This document shows, one piece after another, positions 6,808 through 13,510 of a stretch of DNA of 64,000 nt. Position 1 is the first letter of the stretch; every line of letters begins with the position of its first letter. The notes below the pieces were generated by a model. That model saw only the letters and a program-made list of their open reading frames with translations, was not told the DNA's origin and did no database searches. The position numbers were made by a program, and so were the translations under genes. The stretch comes from a virus. The stretch lies in IMG/VR virus record IMGVR_UViG_3300036864_000176, positions 1-64,000 of that record. The stretch is one strand, 5' to 3'.

Positions 6808-7019
6808 CGCCCTACCCCCACACAATAAAGGACGGCGACAGCTACCGGCTCTGCTGCAATTCGTGTGGTCAGTCGGTGTCGACACCGTTCTACCCGGTCA
6901 AGACCGACACCCCCGACGGCGGCCTGATCGTGCGGGCGTTCATCCAGTGCCCCGAATGCCTGGAGCGGAGCCGGGCGCCGGTCGCGGAGCGCACGCTGCC
7001 ACCGGATCGCCGACAATGA
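6804..7019 (+). CDS. Small zinc-ribbon protein (71 aa)
   Basis: ATG 6804 overlaps the preceding stop. The cysteine pairs CNSCG (near 20) and CPEC (near 52) form a C4 zinc ribbon around a beta-hairpin. The fold resembles other mini zinc ribbons in this window. Function unknown. Confidence 0.55.
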   Translation: MTPYPHTIKDGDSYRLCCNSCGQSVSTPFYPVKTDTPDGGLIVRAFIQCPECLERSRAPVAERTLPPDRRQ

Positions 7020-7023
7020 CCGG

Positions 7024-7101
7024 ATGGACATTCTCGGCGCCCTCGTCAGCCTGGTCGCGGCCCTCTGGCTCATCATCTGCCGCGGGAATGTGAGGAACTG
7101 A
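7024..7101 (+). CDS. Membrane micropeptide (25 aa)
   Basis: ATG 7024 to TGA 7099-7101 encodes MDILGALVSLVAALWLIICR followed by GNVRN, one clean transmembrane helix with a short positive end. Its stop overlaps the next ATG (TGATG). Its size and position recall other single-span peptides in this phage at 19944 and 36523. Translation is plausible but unproven. Confidence 0.4.
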   Translation: MDILGALVSLVAALWLIICRGNVRN

Positions 7102-7256
7102 TGGCGAAAATCAAGGCCAAAGCGAAGAAGACCAAGAAGCGAAATCCTCAAGACGCCACACGCGTGAACGTCCAGGCGGCGAACAAGCGCCTGGCCGCGC
7201 TCGAGCAGCGGGTCGCTACGCTCGAGGCCGAAGTGCTGCCGCCCGAGCAGGACTGA
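7101..7256 (+). CDS. Basic coiled-coil protein (51 aa)
   Basis: ATG 7101 overlaps the preceding stop. The N-terminus is Lys-rich (MAKIKAKAKKTKKR). It is followed by a regular heptad stretch (NKRLAALEQRVATLEAEV) that should dimerise or trimerise. It could be a DNA- or membrane-associated oligomer. No family assignment. Confidence 0.5.
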   Translation: MAKIKAKAKKTKKRNPQDATRVNVQAANKRLAALEQRVATLEAEVLPPEQD

Positions 7257-7263
7257 TGCCGCC

Positions 7264-7467
7264 GTGACCTCGCAGGACATCAGCGAATCCGTGCTCTATG
7301 TCTGTTGCGCGCTGGCCGCGATCGGGATGATCTGCTGCGAGGTCGTGAAGAATCAGCAGGAAGCCGTCACCGAGCGCCTGGCGATCGAGAAGGGCTACTG
7401 CCGGGAGACCAGCTTCGGCCAGTGGAAACCCTGCCCGCCGCCGCCAGAGGCCGAGAAAGGGAAGTGA
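7264..7467 (+). CDS. Single-span membrane protein (67 aa, GTG start)
   Basis: GTG 7264 begins MTSQDISESVLYVCCALAAI, a Cys-rich transmembrane segment at residues 9-28. A charged helix and a CPPPP-containing tail follow. It is the third membrane protein in this small-gene run. Function unknown; a spanin- or holin-like accessory role cannot be excluded. Confidence 0.5.
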   Translation: MTSQDISESVLYVCCALAAIGMICCEVVKNQQEAVTERLAIEKGYCRETSFGQWKPCPPPPEAEKGK

Positions 7468-7468
7468 C

Positions 7469-7714
7469 ATGATCCGCGTCGGGGTCTACCGCAAGAAGGA
7501 TACGGTCACCGCCGAACGGCCGCAGGGCTTCCTCTACCTCCTGCTGACGCTCTCGCGCAATCACTACACCAGCGAGGAAAGCGTCATCTACGTGCCGCTG
7601 CGGGTCGAACCGGAGTGGACCGGCCCGCGCGTCTGCGATATCCCGCGCGGCGACTGGGACCGGAAATTCGAGTACGTCGGCGAAGGGCTGCCGACACCGG
7701 TGGGACGGCAATGA
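7469..7714 (+). CDS. DUF1653-like hypothetical protein (81 aa)
   Basis: The beta-rich product (GFLYLLLTLSRNHYTSEESV, then IYVPL and DWDRKFEYVG) resembles DUF1653 proteins, which have a short SH3-like barrel, but the match is from memory and weak. The ATG overlaps the end of the upstream gene, and its own stop overlaps the next ATG (ATGA). Confidence 0.4.
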   Translation: MIRVGVYRKKDTVTAERPQGFLYLLLTLSRNHYTSEESVIYVPLRVEPEWTGPRVCDIPRGDWDRKFEYVGEGLPTPVGRQ

Positions 7715-7857
7715 CGATTCCCTGGAAGACGATCGCGACCTACGCGGTGAAGCTGGCGATCTGGGCCTCTGATCATCCGGATTCAGTGATTCAGATCGTG
7801 CAGGAACTCCGGCCCAAGCCGGTCGAACCGGTCAGAAAGCCCACACCGCCAGCGTGA
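7711..7857 (+). CDS. Small helical protein (48 aa)
   Basis: ATG 7711 in an ATGA overlap. The sequence MTIPWKTIATYAVKLAIWAS forms an amphipathic or membrane-surface helix, followed by a Pro-rich tail. No family. Likely expressed by coupling with its neighbours. Confidence 0.45.
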   Translation: MTIPWKTIATYAVKLAIWASDHPDSVIQIVQELRPKPVEPVRKPTPPA

Positions 7858-7858
7858 G

Positions 7859-8122
7859 ATGGCGCCGACCTTCAACCCCAACCCCCCACCGAAAGACCCG
7901 GTCCGCCTCTCGGCCGCGCTCCGCACCGCCCTCATCGCCCACCGCCACCAGACGCGGCAGCTCTACAAGGATCTCGCGGTGGCGATCGGGATCAGCCCGT
8001 CGATGCTGAGCCAGCTGCTGCACGGCAAGATCGTGCCGAAGGGGGATCCGCGGCTGGCGGCGATCGGACAGTACGTACAGGGGCAGGGGATTGACGTCAT
8101 GGAGTGGGAGGAGCCCGCCTAA
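7859..8122 (+). CDS. XRE/Cro-type helix-turn-helix regulator
   Basis: Residues 20-75 show the XRE fold (YKDLAVAIGISPSMLSQLLHG and later LAAIGQYV). Helix 2 to helix 3 (AVAIGISPSMLSQLL) would be the recognition unit. At 87 residues it is the size of a phage Cro-like or plasmid regulator. It closes the small-gene series and precedes the long non-coding stretch. The palindromic repeats at 5609-5647 are candidate targets. Confidence 0.75.
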   Translation: MAPTFNPNPPPKDPVRLSAALRTALIAHRHQTRQLYKDLAVAIGISPSMLSQLLHGKIVPKGDPRLAAIGQYVQGQGIDVMEWEEPA

Positions 8123-8256
8123 GTGACACAATTCGAGGTTGTGACAGGTTGATACACTTTCGTGCGATCCGACCAAAACCCCGTATTTCGACACCGAATC
8201 CCCCCGCTAGACAGCCCGGCCGACACGAATTCGCGGCTTACGGCAAATCTTCGCGT

Positions 8257-8265
8257 TGGTATAAT
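8257..8265 (+). promoter_or_regulatory. Strong extended -10 promoter
   Basis: TGGTATAAT carries a consensus -10 hexamer (TATAAT at 8260-8265) with the TGn extension. TTACGG 16 bp upstream is a weak -35. Transcription should start near 8272. Confidence 0.65.
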
Positions 8266-8475
8266 CCGCCCTGGCGGGACGCGCCCGGCGGCCGGCGGGA
8301 AACCCACCAGGTCAAAGGGCGAGCGGCGATGCCGGCTGAGACCGCTCCACCACGTTCCGCCATTCGCGATCGCTTCGCTAGTGCGCGCCCGGCGGGATTC
8401 CGCACCACCCCCGCTGGGACAGCGTGTCCCGTTTCGGCACATGCAGCCAGCCGAGCCGCAGCCGATAAGTCTGCT

Positions 8476-8545
8476 GACAGAGCCGTAGGATTTCTGCTGC
8501 GTGGGCTGGGGACGCACTCGTAGTGGGTGGTGTGGCGGCTCTGTC
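8476..8545 (+). ncRNA. Long hairpin element
   Basis: GACAGAGCCG (8476-8485) pairs exactly with CGGCTCTGTC (8536-8545). The 50-nt interior can form a second hairpin through TGCGT...ACGCA (about 8499-8517). GATTTCCCTTC follows. It may be the 3' end of an RNA begun at the promoter near 8260. Confidence 0.4.
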
Positions 8546-8634
8546 GATTTCCCTTCAACAATGCCTGAGTCGGTCGGTGCCTGCGGTCCAGATGTGACCG
8601 GGGTGGCCGGCGGCTCGTTTACATAGCTTTTTCT

Positions 8635-9153
8635 ATGCTTCAGATCGATCGCCTCACGCCCGGGATGGTCCTGCTCTACAAGCCCACCAGCGCCTTCGGC
8701 AAGCTCATCGTGTTCCACACCGGCGGGCCGTGCAGCCACGCCGAGCTCTACATCGGGGACGGCACTTCGCTGGCCTCGCGTGACGGTGAAGGCACCGGCC
8801 GCTACCCGCTGCGAACGACCGATCTCGGCTGGGTGCTCCGGCCGATGACTGCGTTCGATCAGCCGAAGGCGCTGGCGTGGTTCACCGCCCAGGCGCACCA
8901 GAAGTACGGCTGGAGCGATTTGCTGCAGTTCTGCGGCTACCCGGTCAACGGCGACGGCGTGGTCTGCTCGCCGTTTGTCGTCTACGCCCTGCGGGCCGGC
9001 GGTGTGCATGTCTTCAAGGACATTGCCCCGGAGCGGATTGCGCCCAATGACCTGCTGCTCTCCGAGTACCTCGAGGACGTGACGACCTGGGTCTGTGGCG
9101 TGGTGGGCCCGTCCCGGGTGGGCGCATCGGTCGGGCTGCCGGTATCCGCCTGA
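8635..9153 (+). CDS. Permuted papain-like (YiiX/NlpC-P60 superfamily) hydrolase
   Basis: The 172-residue protein has the circularly permuted papain layout: an N-terminal LTPGMVLLYKP strand, then catalytic His in CSHAELYIGDG (about residue 34), and catalytic Cys in VVCSPFVVYAL (about residue 115). YGWSDLLQF lies between them. These enzymes cleave peptide or amide bonds, often in cell wall or lipids. In a phage, an envelope hydrolase at entry or exit is likely, but the substrate is not visible. No SD; a loose TAGCTT hexamer precedes the ATG by 5 nt. Confidence 0.7.
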   Translation: MLQIDRLTPGMVLLYKPTSAFGKLIVFHTGGPCSHAELYIGDGTSLASRDGEGTGRYPLRTTDLGWVLRPMTAFDQPKALAWFTAQAHQKYGWSDLLQFCGYPVNGDGVVCSPFVVYALRAGGVHVFKDIAPERIAPNDLLLSEYLEDVTTWVCGVVGPSRVGASVGLPVSA

Positions 9154-9154
9154 G

Positions 9155-9379
9155 ATGCCGACGACGACCATCTGCCGCCCGATCGCCCCCTCGACGTGGG
9201 AGTACCTCCGGCGGCTTGAGGAAATCGTCCGCCGCCCTGAAGCCTGGCGCACGGCCGCAGTAGAATCGCCGCGTGAAGCTGCTCGACCGGTTCGCGCTGA
9301 AGACGACCGCGGGGATGGTGTGGTTGCTCGTGCGCGAACTCCGCCGCCTCACCCACGCCATCGAGGTGGGAGTCGATAG
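9155..9379 (+). CDS. Doubtful small ORF (74 aa)
   Basis: ATG 9155 lies 2 nt after the hydrolase stop. The first 40 residues look natural (STWEYLRRLEEIVRRPEAW). The rest runs out of frame through the start of the gene at 9273 and is Arg/Pro-rich. It may be a real short gene with an uninformative tail, or none. Confidence 0.25.
   Translation: MPTTTICRPIAPSTWEYLRRLEEIVRRPEAWRTAAVESPREAARPVRAEDDRGDGVVARARTPPPHPRHRGGSR
9261..9266 (+). promoter_or_regulatory. Leaderless-type -10 (TAGAAT)
   Basis: TAGAAT ends exactly 6 nt before the GTG at 9273 and no SD is present. The geometry places the transcription start on the start codon. Confidence 0.55.
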
Positions 9380-9641
9380 TTTCCGAACCGTCCACGGCCA
9401 TCAGCCGGCCTTCGATGGGTTCAAACCGGTGTCTGAGTACGATGTAGACGCCGGTCGAACCGTTCCCCACTTTGAAAGCGACGCCCCGGACTACTTGCGG
9501 CTGGACATCATCGAGTGCCTGTGCCGCGAGCACCACATCCCGGTCGAGGACAGCACGAACCTGCTGGACATCGCCAGAGCTCAACACTGGATTGATGAGT
9601 CAGGGGATCTCGTCGTCATGCCGAAGGACTACCTGACCTAG
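9273..9641 (+). CDS. Hypothetical protein with N-terminal hydrophobic helix (122 aa)
   Basis: GTG 9273 gives MKLLDRFALKTTAGMVWLLV, a hydrophobic or amphipathic helix. A soluble domain with a short helix-turn pattern follows (YLRLDIIECLCREHHI, then STNLLDIARAQHWI). No family. It appears to have its own leaderless promoter. Its 3' end overlaps the converging HNH gene by 26 bp. Confidence 0.55.
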   Translation: MKLLDRFALKTTAGMVWLLVRELRRLTHAIEVGVDSFRTVHGHQPAFDGFKPVSEYDVDAGRTVPHFESDAPDYLRLDIIECLCREHHIPVEDSTNLLDIARAQHWIDESGDLVVMPKDYLT

Positions 9642-10122
9642 CCGCCTGCCGCCATCGTCGTTTGGCGGCGGCATCGATCGCTCGTTGAAGCTGGCGGCAT
9701 CGGGCGCAGAGTCGCACACGACGTACCGGTTTCCCTTGTGATCGGAACTCACAGATAACGATGTTGTCCGGTGTGAGCTGGTGCCCGTAGCGGCAGTGCG
9801 TACGGACTGTGGCCCGCCGATTCTGAATCTGCTCGCGCCGAGTTGCCCACCTGACGTTCCCCGGTTCGTAGTTCCCATTGTTGTTCGGCCAGCGATCCAA
9901 GGTGTGCTTGGCAGACGGCCGCTTGCCGACGTAAGCGAAAAACACAACAAAACTGGCATCCCATGCCGGCCACATCCGGACGCCGCGGCCACCGTAGTAC
10001 TTCCAGCTTGCGTTCTTCGGGTTGTTGCACCGAGACTTGGCGCAGATCCACGCCGCGTACTCAGGCGTTCGGCTCATCCCGTGGATCGGATGCGATTTGG
10101 CGGGTACAGTAAGCGGAGACAT
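9616..10122 (-). CDS. YGGRG-type HNH endonuclease
   Basis: ATG 10122 is preceded by AAAGGAG. The 168-residue protein carries the phage HNH signature SRTPEYAAWICAKSRCNNP, YYGGRGV, LDRWPNNNGNYEPGNVRW. This differs from the HNH_3 group found elsewhere in the window. A C-terminal C-x-R-Y-G-H / CARC zinc site follows. It lies on the opposite strand just before the packaging genes, as expected of a homing endonuclease. Confidence 0.85.
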   Translation of the reverse strand: MSPLTVPAKSHPIHGMSRTPEYAAWICAKSRCNNPKNASWKYYGGRGVRMWPAWDASFVVFFAYVGKRPSAKHTLDRWPNNNGNYEPGNVRWATRREQIQNRRATVRTHCRYGHQLTPDNIVICEFRSQGKPVRRVRLCARCRQLQRAIDAAAKRRWRQAARSGSPSA

Positions 10123-10190
10123 CGGAAGTTCACTCCTTTCGATGATCGAGGCGGGCCGCCACGGATTTGCACTCCGTCCGGCCTGCCGTA

Positions 10191-10196
10191 TTCTAT
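10191..10196 (+). promoter_or_regulatory. Leaderless-type -10 (TTCTAT)
   Basis: TTCTAT, inside TATTCTAT (10189-10196), ends 6 nt before ATG 10203. There is no SD. It is the first promoter candidate of the packaging operon. Confidence 0.5.
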
Positions 10197-10202
10197 CGCA
10201 CG

Positions 10203-11093
10203 ATGAACGAGCCGCTGCCGCCACCCTGCCCGCCGCCCCTGAAGTTCGTCCACGTCACGGCGAAGCGCTTCCCCACCGAACAAGCGCTGGCCGCCGGAGA
10301 GGCGCTGCTCAATCGGCGCCAGCTCGGGCAGCGCGGCAAGGACTGTCCGCAGCCGATCTCGCGCCCCAACGCCGTCGCCGCACTGACGCCGGCCGAAGAA
10401 GCGCAGTTCGCCGCCTTCGAAGTGGAACTCGGTGGCCGGCTCCAGCTCGCCGCCCTGCTCGCCGCCGCCGATCTGCCCGAGCGCGATCAGCGGCTCGCCG
10501 CGCTGCTGGTCGATCCGGCCAACGACGGCACCAGCCTCGCCAAGCTCTGTGCGTGGTCGCGGATCTCGCTCCGGCGCCTGCTCGATTTCGTCAAGGATGC
10601 GGCGCTCGTCAAGGGCCAGATCAAGGCGCTGGTCGCGGTGGGCGAGCGGCTGCCGGATGTGGCCGTCGGCTTGATGACTGACGCCATTCCCGGCGATCGG
10701 ACCTGCCCGGTCTGCAAAGGGCTGCGGCAGCTGCTCGACGATCCGACGCCGCAGGAGCCCTCACCTGTCCCGCGGATCTGCAAGACCTGCGACGGCACCG
10801 GGACCGTGCCGTATCATCCCGAGACTGAGCTGCGGAAGGTGGCGCTCCAGATCGGGAAGCTGCTCGACAAACCCGGCAACACGAACAATGTCTACGTCGC
10901 GCAGAAGTTCGGCGCCGGCACCGTGCAGCCCTTCAGCCAGGTGGTCGGCGAGCTGGACGGGGTACTCGACGCCCACCTGCGGGATCGGTTCGGCCGCCGC
11001 GTCACCCCGCCGATCGAAGGAGAAGCCACCGATGGATCGATCCAATCCGGCGACCGACCACCCGACGCCCCCGACGGACCCGACGCCGCCTGA
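10203..11093 (+). CDS. Putative small terminase or DNA-binding packaging protein (296 aa)
   Basis: Position directly before the large terminase, a helix-turn-helix-like stretch (GTSLAKLCAWSRISLRRLLD) near residues 107-126 and a helical C-terminus suit a small terminase. Residues 165-200 add a zinc finger (CPVCKGL and CKTCDGTGT), unusual for TerS. Small terminases bind the packaging site and feed DNA to the motor. No motif proves the assignment, so this is inferred mainly from gene order. Start ATG 10203 is set by the -10 at 6 nt. Confidence 0.5.
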   Translation: MNEPLPPPCPPPLKFVHVTAKRFPTEQALAAGEALLNRRQLGQRGKDCPQPISRPNAVAALTPAEEAQFAAFEVELGGRLQLAALLAAADLPERDQRLAALLVDPANDGTSLAKLCAWSRISLRRLLDFVKDAALVKGQIKALVAVGERLPDVAVGLMTDAIPGDRTCPVCKGLRQLLDDPTPQEPSPVPRICKTCDGTGTVPYHPETELRKVALQIGKLLDKPGNTNNVYVAQKFGAGTVQPFSQVVGELDGVLDAHLRDRFGRRVTPPIEGEATDGSIQSGDRPPDAPDGPDAA

Positions 11094-11493
11094 CGATCAC
11101 CGGCCGCGGCTGACGGCGGTCTACGACAACACCTGGCAGCGGCAGATTCGGCCGGGCACCTGTGTCGTGCACATCATTCCGGTCCACGATCTGCGGCCGC
11201 ACCGGGCCGGGGTCGATTGCGAGTGCCAGCCGCAGCCGATCGTGTCGCCGTTCGGCTACGCGCGTGGCCCGGTCCTGCTCCACAGTGCGTGGGACTGCCG
11301 CGAGCACCTGGCCCCGGACGAGCACGCCGAGCAGGTGACTGACGTGCTGATGCCGCACGCGGAGGAAGACGCGGCGGCCGACGACGACGCTAACGATGAG
11401 AATGATTTGAGTGGCGTCGATGACGACGACGATGACGACGATGACGAAGACGACTACTACGACGATCTCGATGATCTCGACGGCGACGACTGA
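11032..11493 (+). CDS. Hypothetical protein with extreme acidic tail (153 aa)
   Basis: ATG 11032 has AAGGAG upstream and overlaps the end of the previous gene by 62 bp. A central domain has cysteines and histidines (CVVHIIPVHDLRPH, CECQPQ, CREHLAP) that could bind zinc. The last 45 residues are almost all Asp/Glu with a few Tyr. Such tails can mimic DNA or shield a basic partner. Its place between the TerS candidate and TerL suggests a packaging accessory. Confidence 0.55.
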   Translation: MDRSNPATDHPTPPTDPTPPDDHRPRLTAVYDNTWQRQIRPGTCVVHIIPVHDLRPHRAGVDCECQPQPIVSPFGYARGPVLLHSAWDCREHLAPDEHAEQVTDVLMPHAEEDAAADDDANDENDLSGVDDDDDDDDDEDDYYDDLDDLDGDD

Positions 11494-11504
11494 TCCGACT
11501 ATCT

Positions 11505-11519
11505 AGGAGGAATAAGATT
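11505..11519 (+). promoter_or_regulatory. Perfect SD followed by AUU start codon
   Basis: AGGAGG (11505-11510) is spaced 6 nt from ATT (11517-11519). No ATG, GTG or TTG occurs in the terminase frame until 11886, although the translation is clearly protein-like from 11517. AUU initiation is known from infC and is discriminated against by IF3. Confidence 0.6.
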
Positions 11520-12782
11520 TATTCCCAGGCCGTCATCGATCACTCGCGCGCGAACCTCGAGTCAGCCTGGGCGCACGTCTTCCCGCAGGGACTGCTCGAC
11601 ATCCCGCCCGGCGACATTCCTGGCTGGCGCCGCCGCCTCAGTGACGTCTTCGACGAACAGGGCCGGCAGCTGCGCGGGCTCACCGCCGAGGAGCAGTACT
11701 TCGTCCACAGTGAGCAGGCCCGCTCGCGCATCGACTATCCGTACTGGGCCGAGCGCTACTCCACGATCAACCTGGAAGCCTCCACCATCGGGCCGCTCTA
11801 TCCGCTGTGGGAGTCGCAGCGGCTGATCCTCCGCGAGATCGGGCGCATTCAGCAGGAGCGGCTCGACACTGACTATCCCGACGGTGTGCTGGTCAACATC
11901 CTCAAGGCGCGGCAGCTCGGTGCCTCGACGCTCTGTTCGTCCATCCTCTGCCACCGCACGACGACGCGCGCGCACACCTTCGGCCTGCTCGCCAGTGACG
12001 TCCCCGACAACTCGGCGTTCCTGTACGACATGTACGAGCGCCAGCTCGATCACCTGCCCTGGTGGATGCTGCCCAGTGTTGTGGAGCGGGTGAAGAACGA
12101 CGAGATCGTGTTCGACACCGACAGTCGGCTCTTCGTCAGCGCGAGCAAGTCGACGCGCGGCGCCGACAAGCTGCGGCGCGACTCGGTCGACGGCAAGAAA
12201 GGGCAGCTCGGGCGCGGCCGCACGATCGCGGTGTTCCACCTCTCCGAGATTGCGACGTGGACGAACCCGCGGCAGATCGACACGTCGTTCATGCCGACGG
12301 TGCCGTACTCGCCCGTCGTCTGCGGCGCGAAGGAATCGACCGCGCAGGGCTGGGGGCCGAACAACTGGTGGTATCAAGACTGGCAACAAGCGAAGTCTGG
12401 AAAAGGAAGATTCTCCGCGGTATTTATTCCGTGGTACGCAGAGCAGAGCAAGTACCGACTGCCCGCACCGCTGTCATGGTCACCGTCACCTGATACGCTG
12501 GCACACGCCCGCCGCGCTGAAGAGTACGGTCCCCGGTGGATGCATCGTTCCGTTCAACTCACCCGGGACCAGTTGTACTTCTACGAACAGGCACGCGCGG
12601 CGGCGGAAGCCAAAGACATGCTGGCCGAGTTCCTTCAAGAAATGCCTGCCGATGATGAAGAGGCATTCCAAATGAGCGGTCGATCGATCTTCACGGTCGG
12701 TGTTATCGAGCGGATAAAGAACCAAGCCAGACCGTTGTGTGGAATGGTCGAGATACGACCTAATCGTCAAATGGGTGTCTGA
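11517..12782 (+). CDS. terL: Large terminase, ATPase half (split gene)
   Basis: From the ATT start the product is 421 residues. A Walker A-like LKARQLGAST lies near residue 130 and a Walker B-like VFHLSEIATW near residue 243. The ATPase domain ends with PADDEEAFQMSGRSIF, the usual junction to the nuclease domain. The nuclease domain is missing here and lies separately at 13716-14684. The last residues (EIRPNRQMGV) run into the 3' end of an antisense HNH gene, overlapping by 16 bp, so the original junction was disrupted. Starting at GTG 11886 would remove over 120 residues ahead of Walker A. This enzyme powers DNA packaging at the portal. Confidence 0.8.
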   Translation: MYSQAVIDHSRANLESAWAHVFPQGLLDIPPGDIPGWRRRLSDVFDEQGRQLRGLTAEEQYFVHSEQARSRIDYPYWAERYSTINLEASTIGPLYPLWESQRLILREIGRIQQERLDTDYPDGVLVNILKARQLGASTLCSSILCHRTTTRAHTFGLLASDVPDNSAFLYDMYERQLDHLPWWMLPSVVERVKNDEIVFDTDSRLFVSASKSTRGADKLRRDSVDGKKGQLGRGRTIAVFHLSEIATWTNPRQIDTSFMPTVPYSPVVCGAKESTAQGWGPNNWWYQDWQQAKSGKGRFSAVFIPWYAEQSKYRLPAPLSWSPSPDTLAHARRAEEYGPRWMHRSVQLTRDQLYFYEQARAAAEAKDMLAEFLQEMPADDEEAFQMSGRSIFTVGVIERIKNQARPLCGMVEIRPNRQMGV

Positions 12783-13210
12783 CGCTGCCGTGCTCTCCGC
12801 TCGCGGACGCACGCACGACACCAGCGACGACCCTTCCAGTCGCGCCATGTGTTCTCGGTCGTGTACTCGTGTCCGCGTGGGCAATGTGTGACGGCCGCGT
12901 TTCGGGCCGCAATGCCCTTCCCACGAAGTTGGTTGATCTGGTGAGTCACGACCTCAAGATGTGCCGGATTCACGCAGCGTGGGATGCGGCACAAGTGATC
13001 GAGTTCTTTGTCGGCTGGAATGTGACCGACGAGAAATTCGTACGCGATGCGGTGGGCGTAGACAGCTGGTCGTTTCCGGAAATAGAACTGACCGTAGCCG
13101 TTCTTCAGACTCGCGGTCCACAACCAGCACGGTCCCAGCTCACGCCGGTACGCAGGCGGAGGGCCGACGACGACTTTCGACCAGAAGCGAATAGACTCTG
13201 GAACAGCCAT
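12767..13210 (-). CDS. HNH_3 homing endonuclease inserted in the terminase
   Basis: Start ATG 13210 (MAVPESIRFW) is preferred over GTG 13267. The core shows CWLWTASLKNGYGQF, AHRIAYEF, LDHLCRIPRCVNPAHLEVV and a C-terminal HCPRGH...CRAC zinc site, typical of small HNH_3 proteins. It is antisense and sits exactly where terL is broken between ATPase and nuclease domains, which implicates it in the split. Confidence 0.85.
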   Translation of the reverse strand: MAVPESIRFWSKVVVGPPPAYRRELGPCWLWTASLKNGYGQFYFRKRPAVYAHRIAYEFLVGHIPADKELDHLCRIPRCVNPAHLEVVTHQINQLRGKGIAARNAAVTHCPRGHEYTTENTWRDWKGRRWCRACVRERRARQRQTPI

Positions 13211-13306
13211 GCGAGCAGCGCCTCGATCGCTGTGAACGTGGTAAGGCACGCAGCGGTGTTTCCGCACTGCTGCGCGCCGCTATCCTACCATCGTGCGACC
13301 GCCGTG

Positions 13307-13312
13307 TAGAAT
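13307..13312 (+). promoter_or_regulatory. Promoter TAGAAT with structured leader
   Basis: TAGAAT with six following bases puts transcription at about 13319. That is the first base of GGGAGCC, which pairs with GGCTCCC before the gene at 13382. Confidence 0.45.
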
Positions 13313-13318
13313 CTCCCT

Positions 13319-13378
13319 GGGAGCCTATCCATTGCCGCGGACGCGTGGTTCACTGGGTGAACAAACCCGGGGGCTCCC
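13319..13378 (+). ncRNA. Structured 5' leader
   Basis: GGGAGCC (13319-13325) pairs with GGCTCCC (13372-13378). Inside, GTTCAC (13348-13353) pairs with GTGAAC (13357-13362) across a 3-nt loop. The internal hairpin also contains the GGTGAACAAA element related to the repeats at 288-428. Confidence 0.45.
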
Positions 13379-13381
13379 GTA

Positions 13382-13507
13382 ATGTTGGACGACCCTGGCC
13401 GCGATCGGATGCTGGCGCTGTGGGACGCCGTGCTCTGGCTGGCGATCGGCTTCCTCGTCGGCGGTGCGTTCGTCGGCTGGTACGGGGTCGCGGCGCCGTG
13501 TAACTGA
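13382..13507 (+). CDS. Single-span membrane protein, holin-like (41 aa)
   Basis: ATG 13382 has GGGGG about 10 nt upstream. Residues 11-36 form one transmembrane helix (VLWLAIGFLVGGAFVGWYGV). The N-terminus is charged. It is located inside the split terminase and could be a holin-like or head-associated peptide; the size alone does not decide. Confidence 0.5.
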   Translation: MLDDPGRDRMLALWDAVLWLAIGFLVGGAFVGWYGVAAPCN

Positions 13508-13510
13508 CCC

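Larger units (their letters stand above)
8123..8634. other. 512-base stretch with no convincing gene: promoter plus structured RNA candidate
   Basis: No reading frame here has a credible protein. It contains an extended -10 promoter (TGGTATAAT, 8257-8265). After it comes GC-rich, hairpin-prone sequence, ending with a 10-bp inverted repeat at 8476-8485/8536-8545. Near its start are two GTGACA elements. A non-coding RNA or a long structured leader of the hydrolase at 8635 is the best reading. Confidence 0.45.

Noticed and set aside
7859-8122. XRE protein as proof of lysogeny
   Set aside because: No integrase, excisionase or attachment site accompanies it; Cro-like regulators also occur in virulent phages.
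8119-9252. 377-residue minus-strand ORF opposite the hydrolase
   Set aside because: It is antisense to a gene with clear catalytic motifs and has a low-complexity, Arg/Gly-rich composition typical of GC-rich shadow frames.
11886-12782. GTG 11886 as the terminase start
   Set aside because: It would begin at the Walker A region and drop over 120 protein-like residues that follow a perfect SD.
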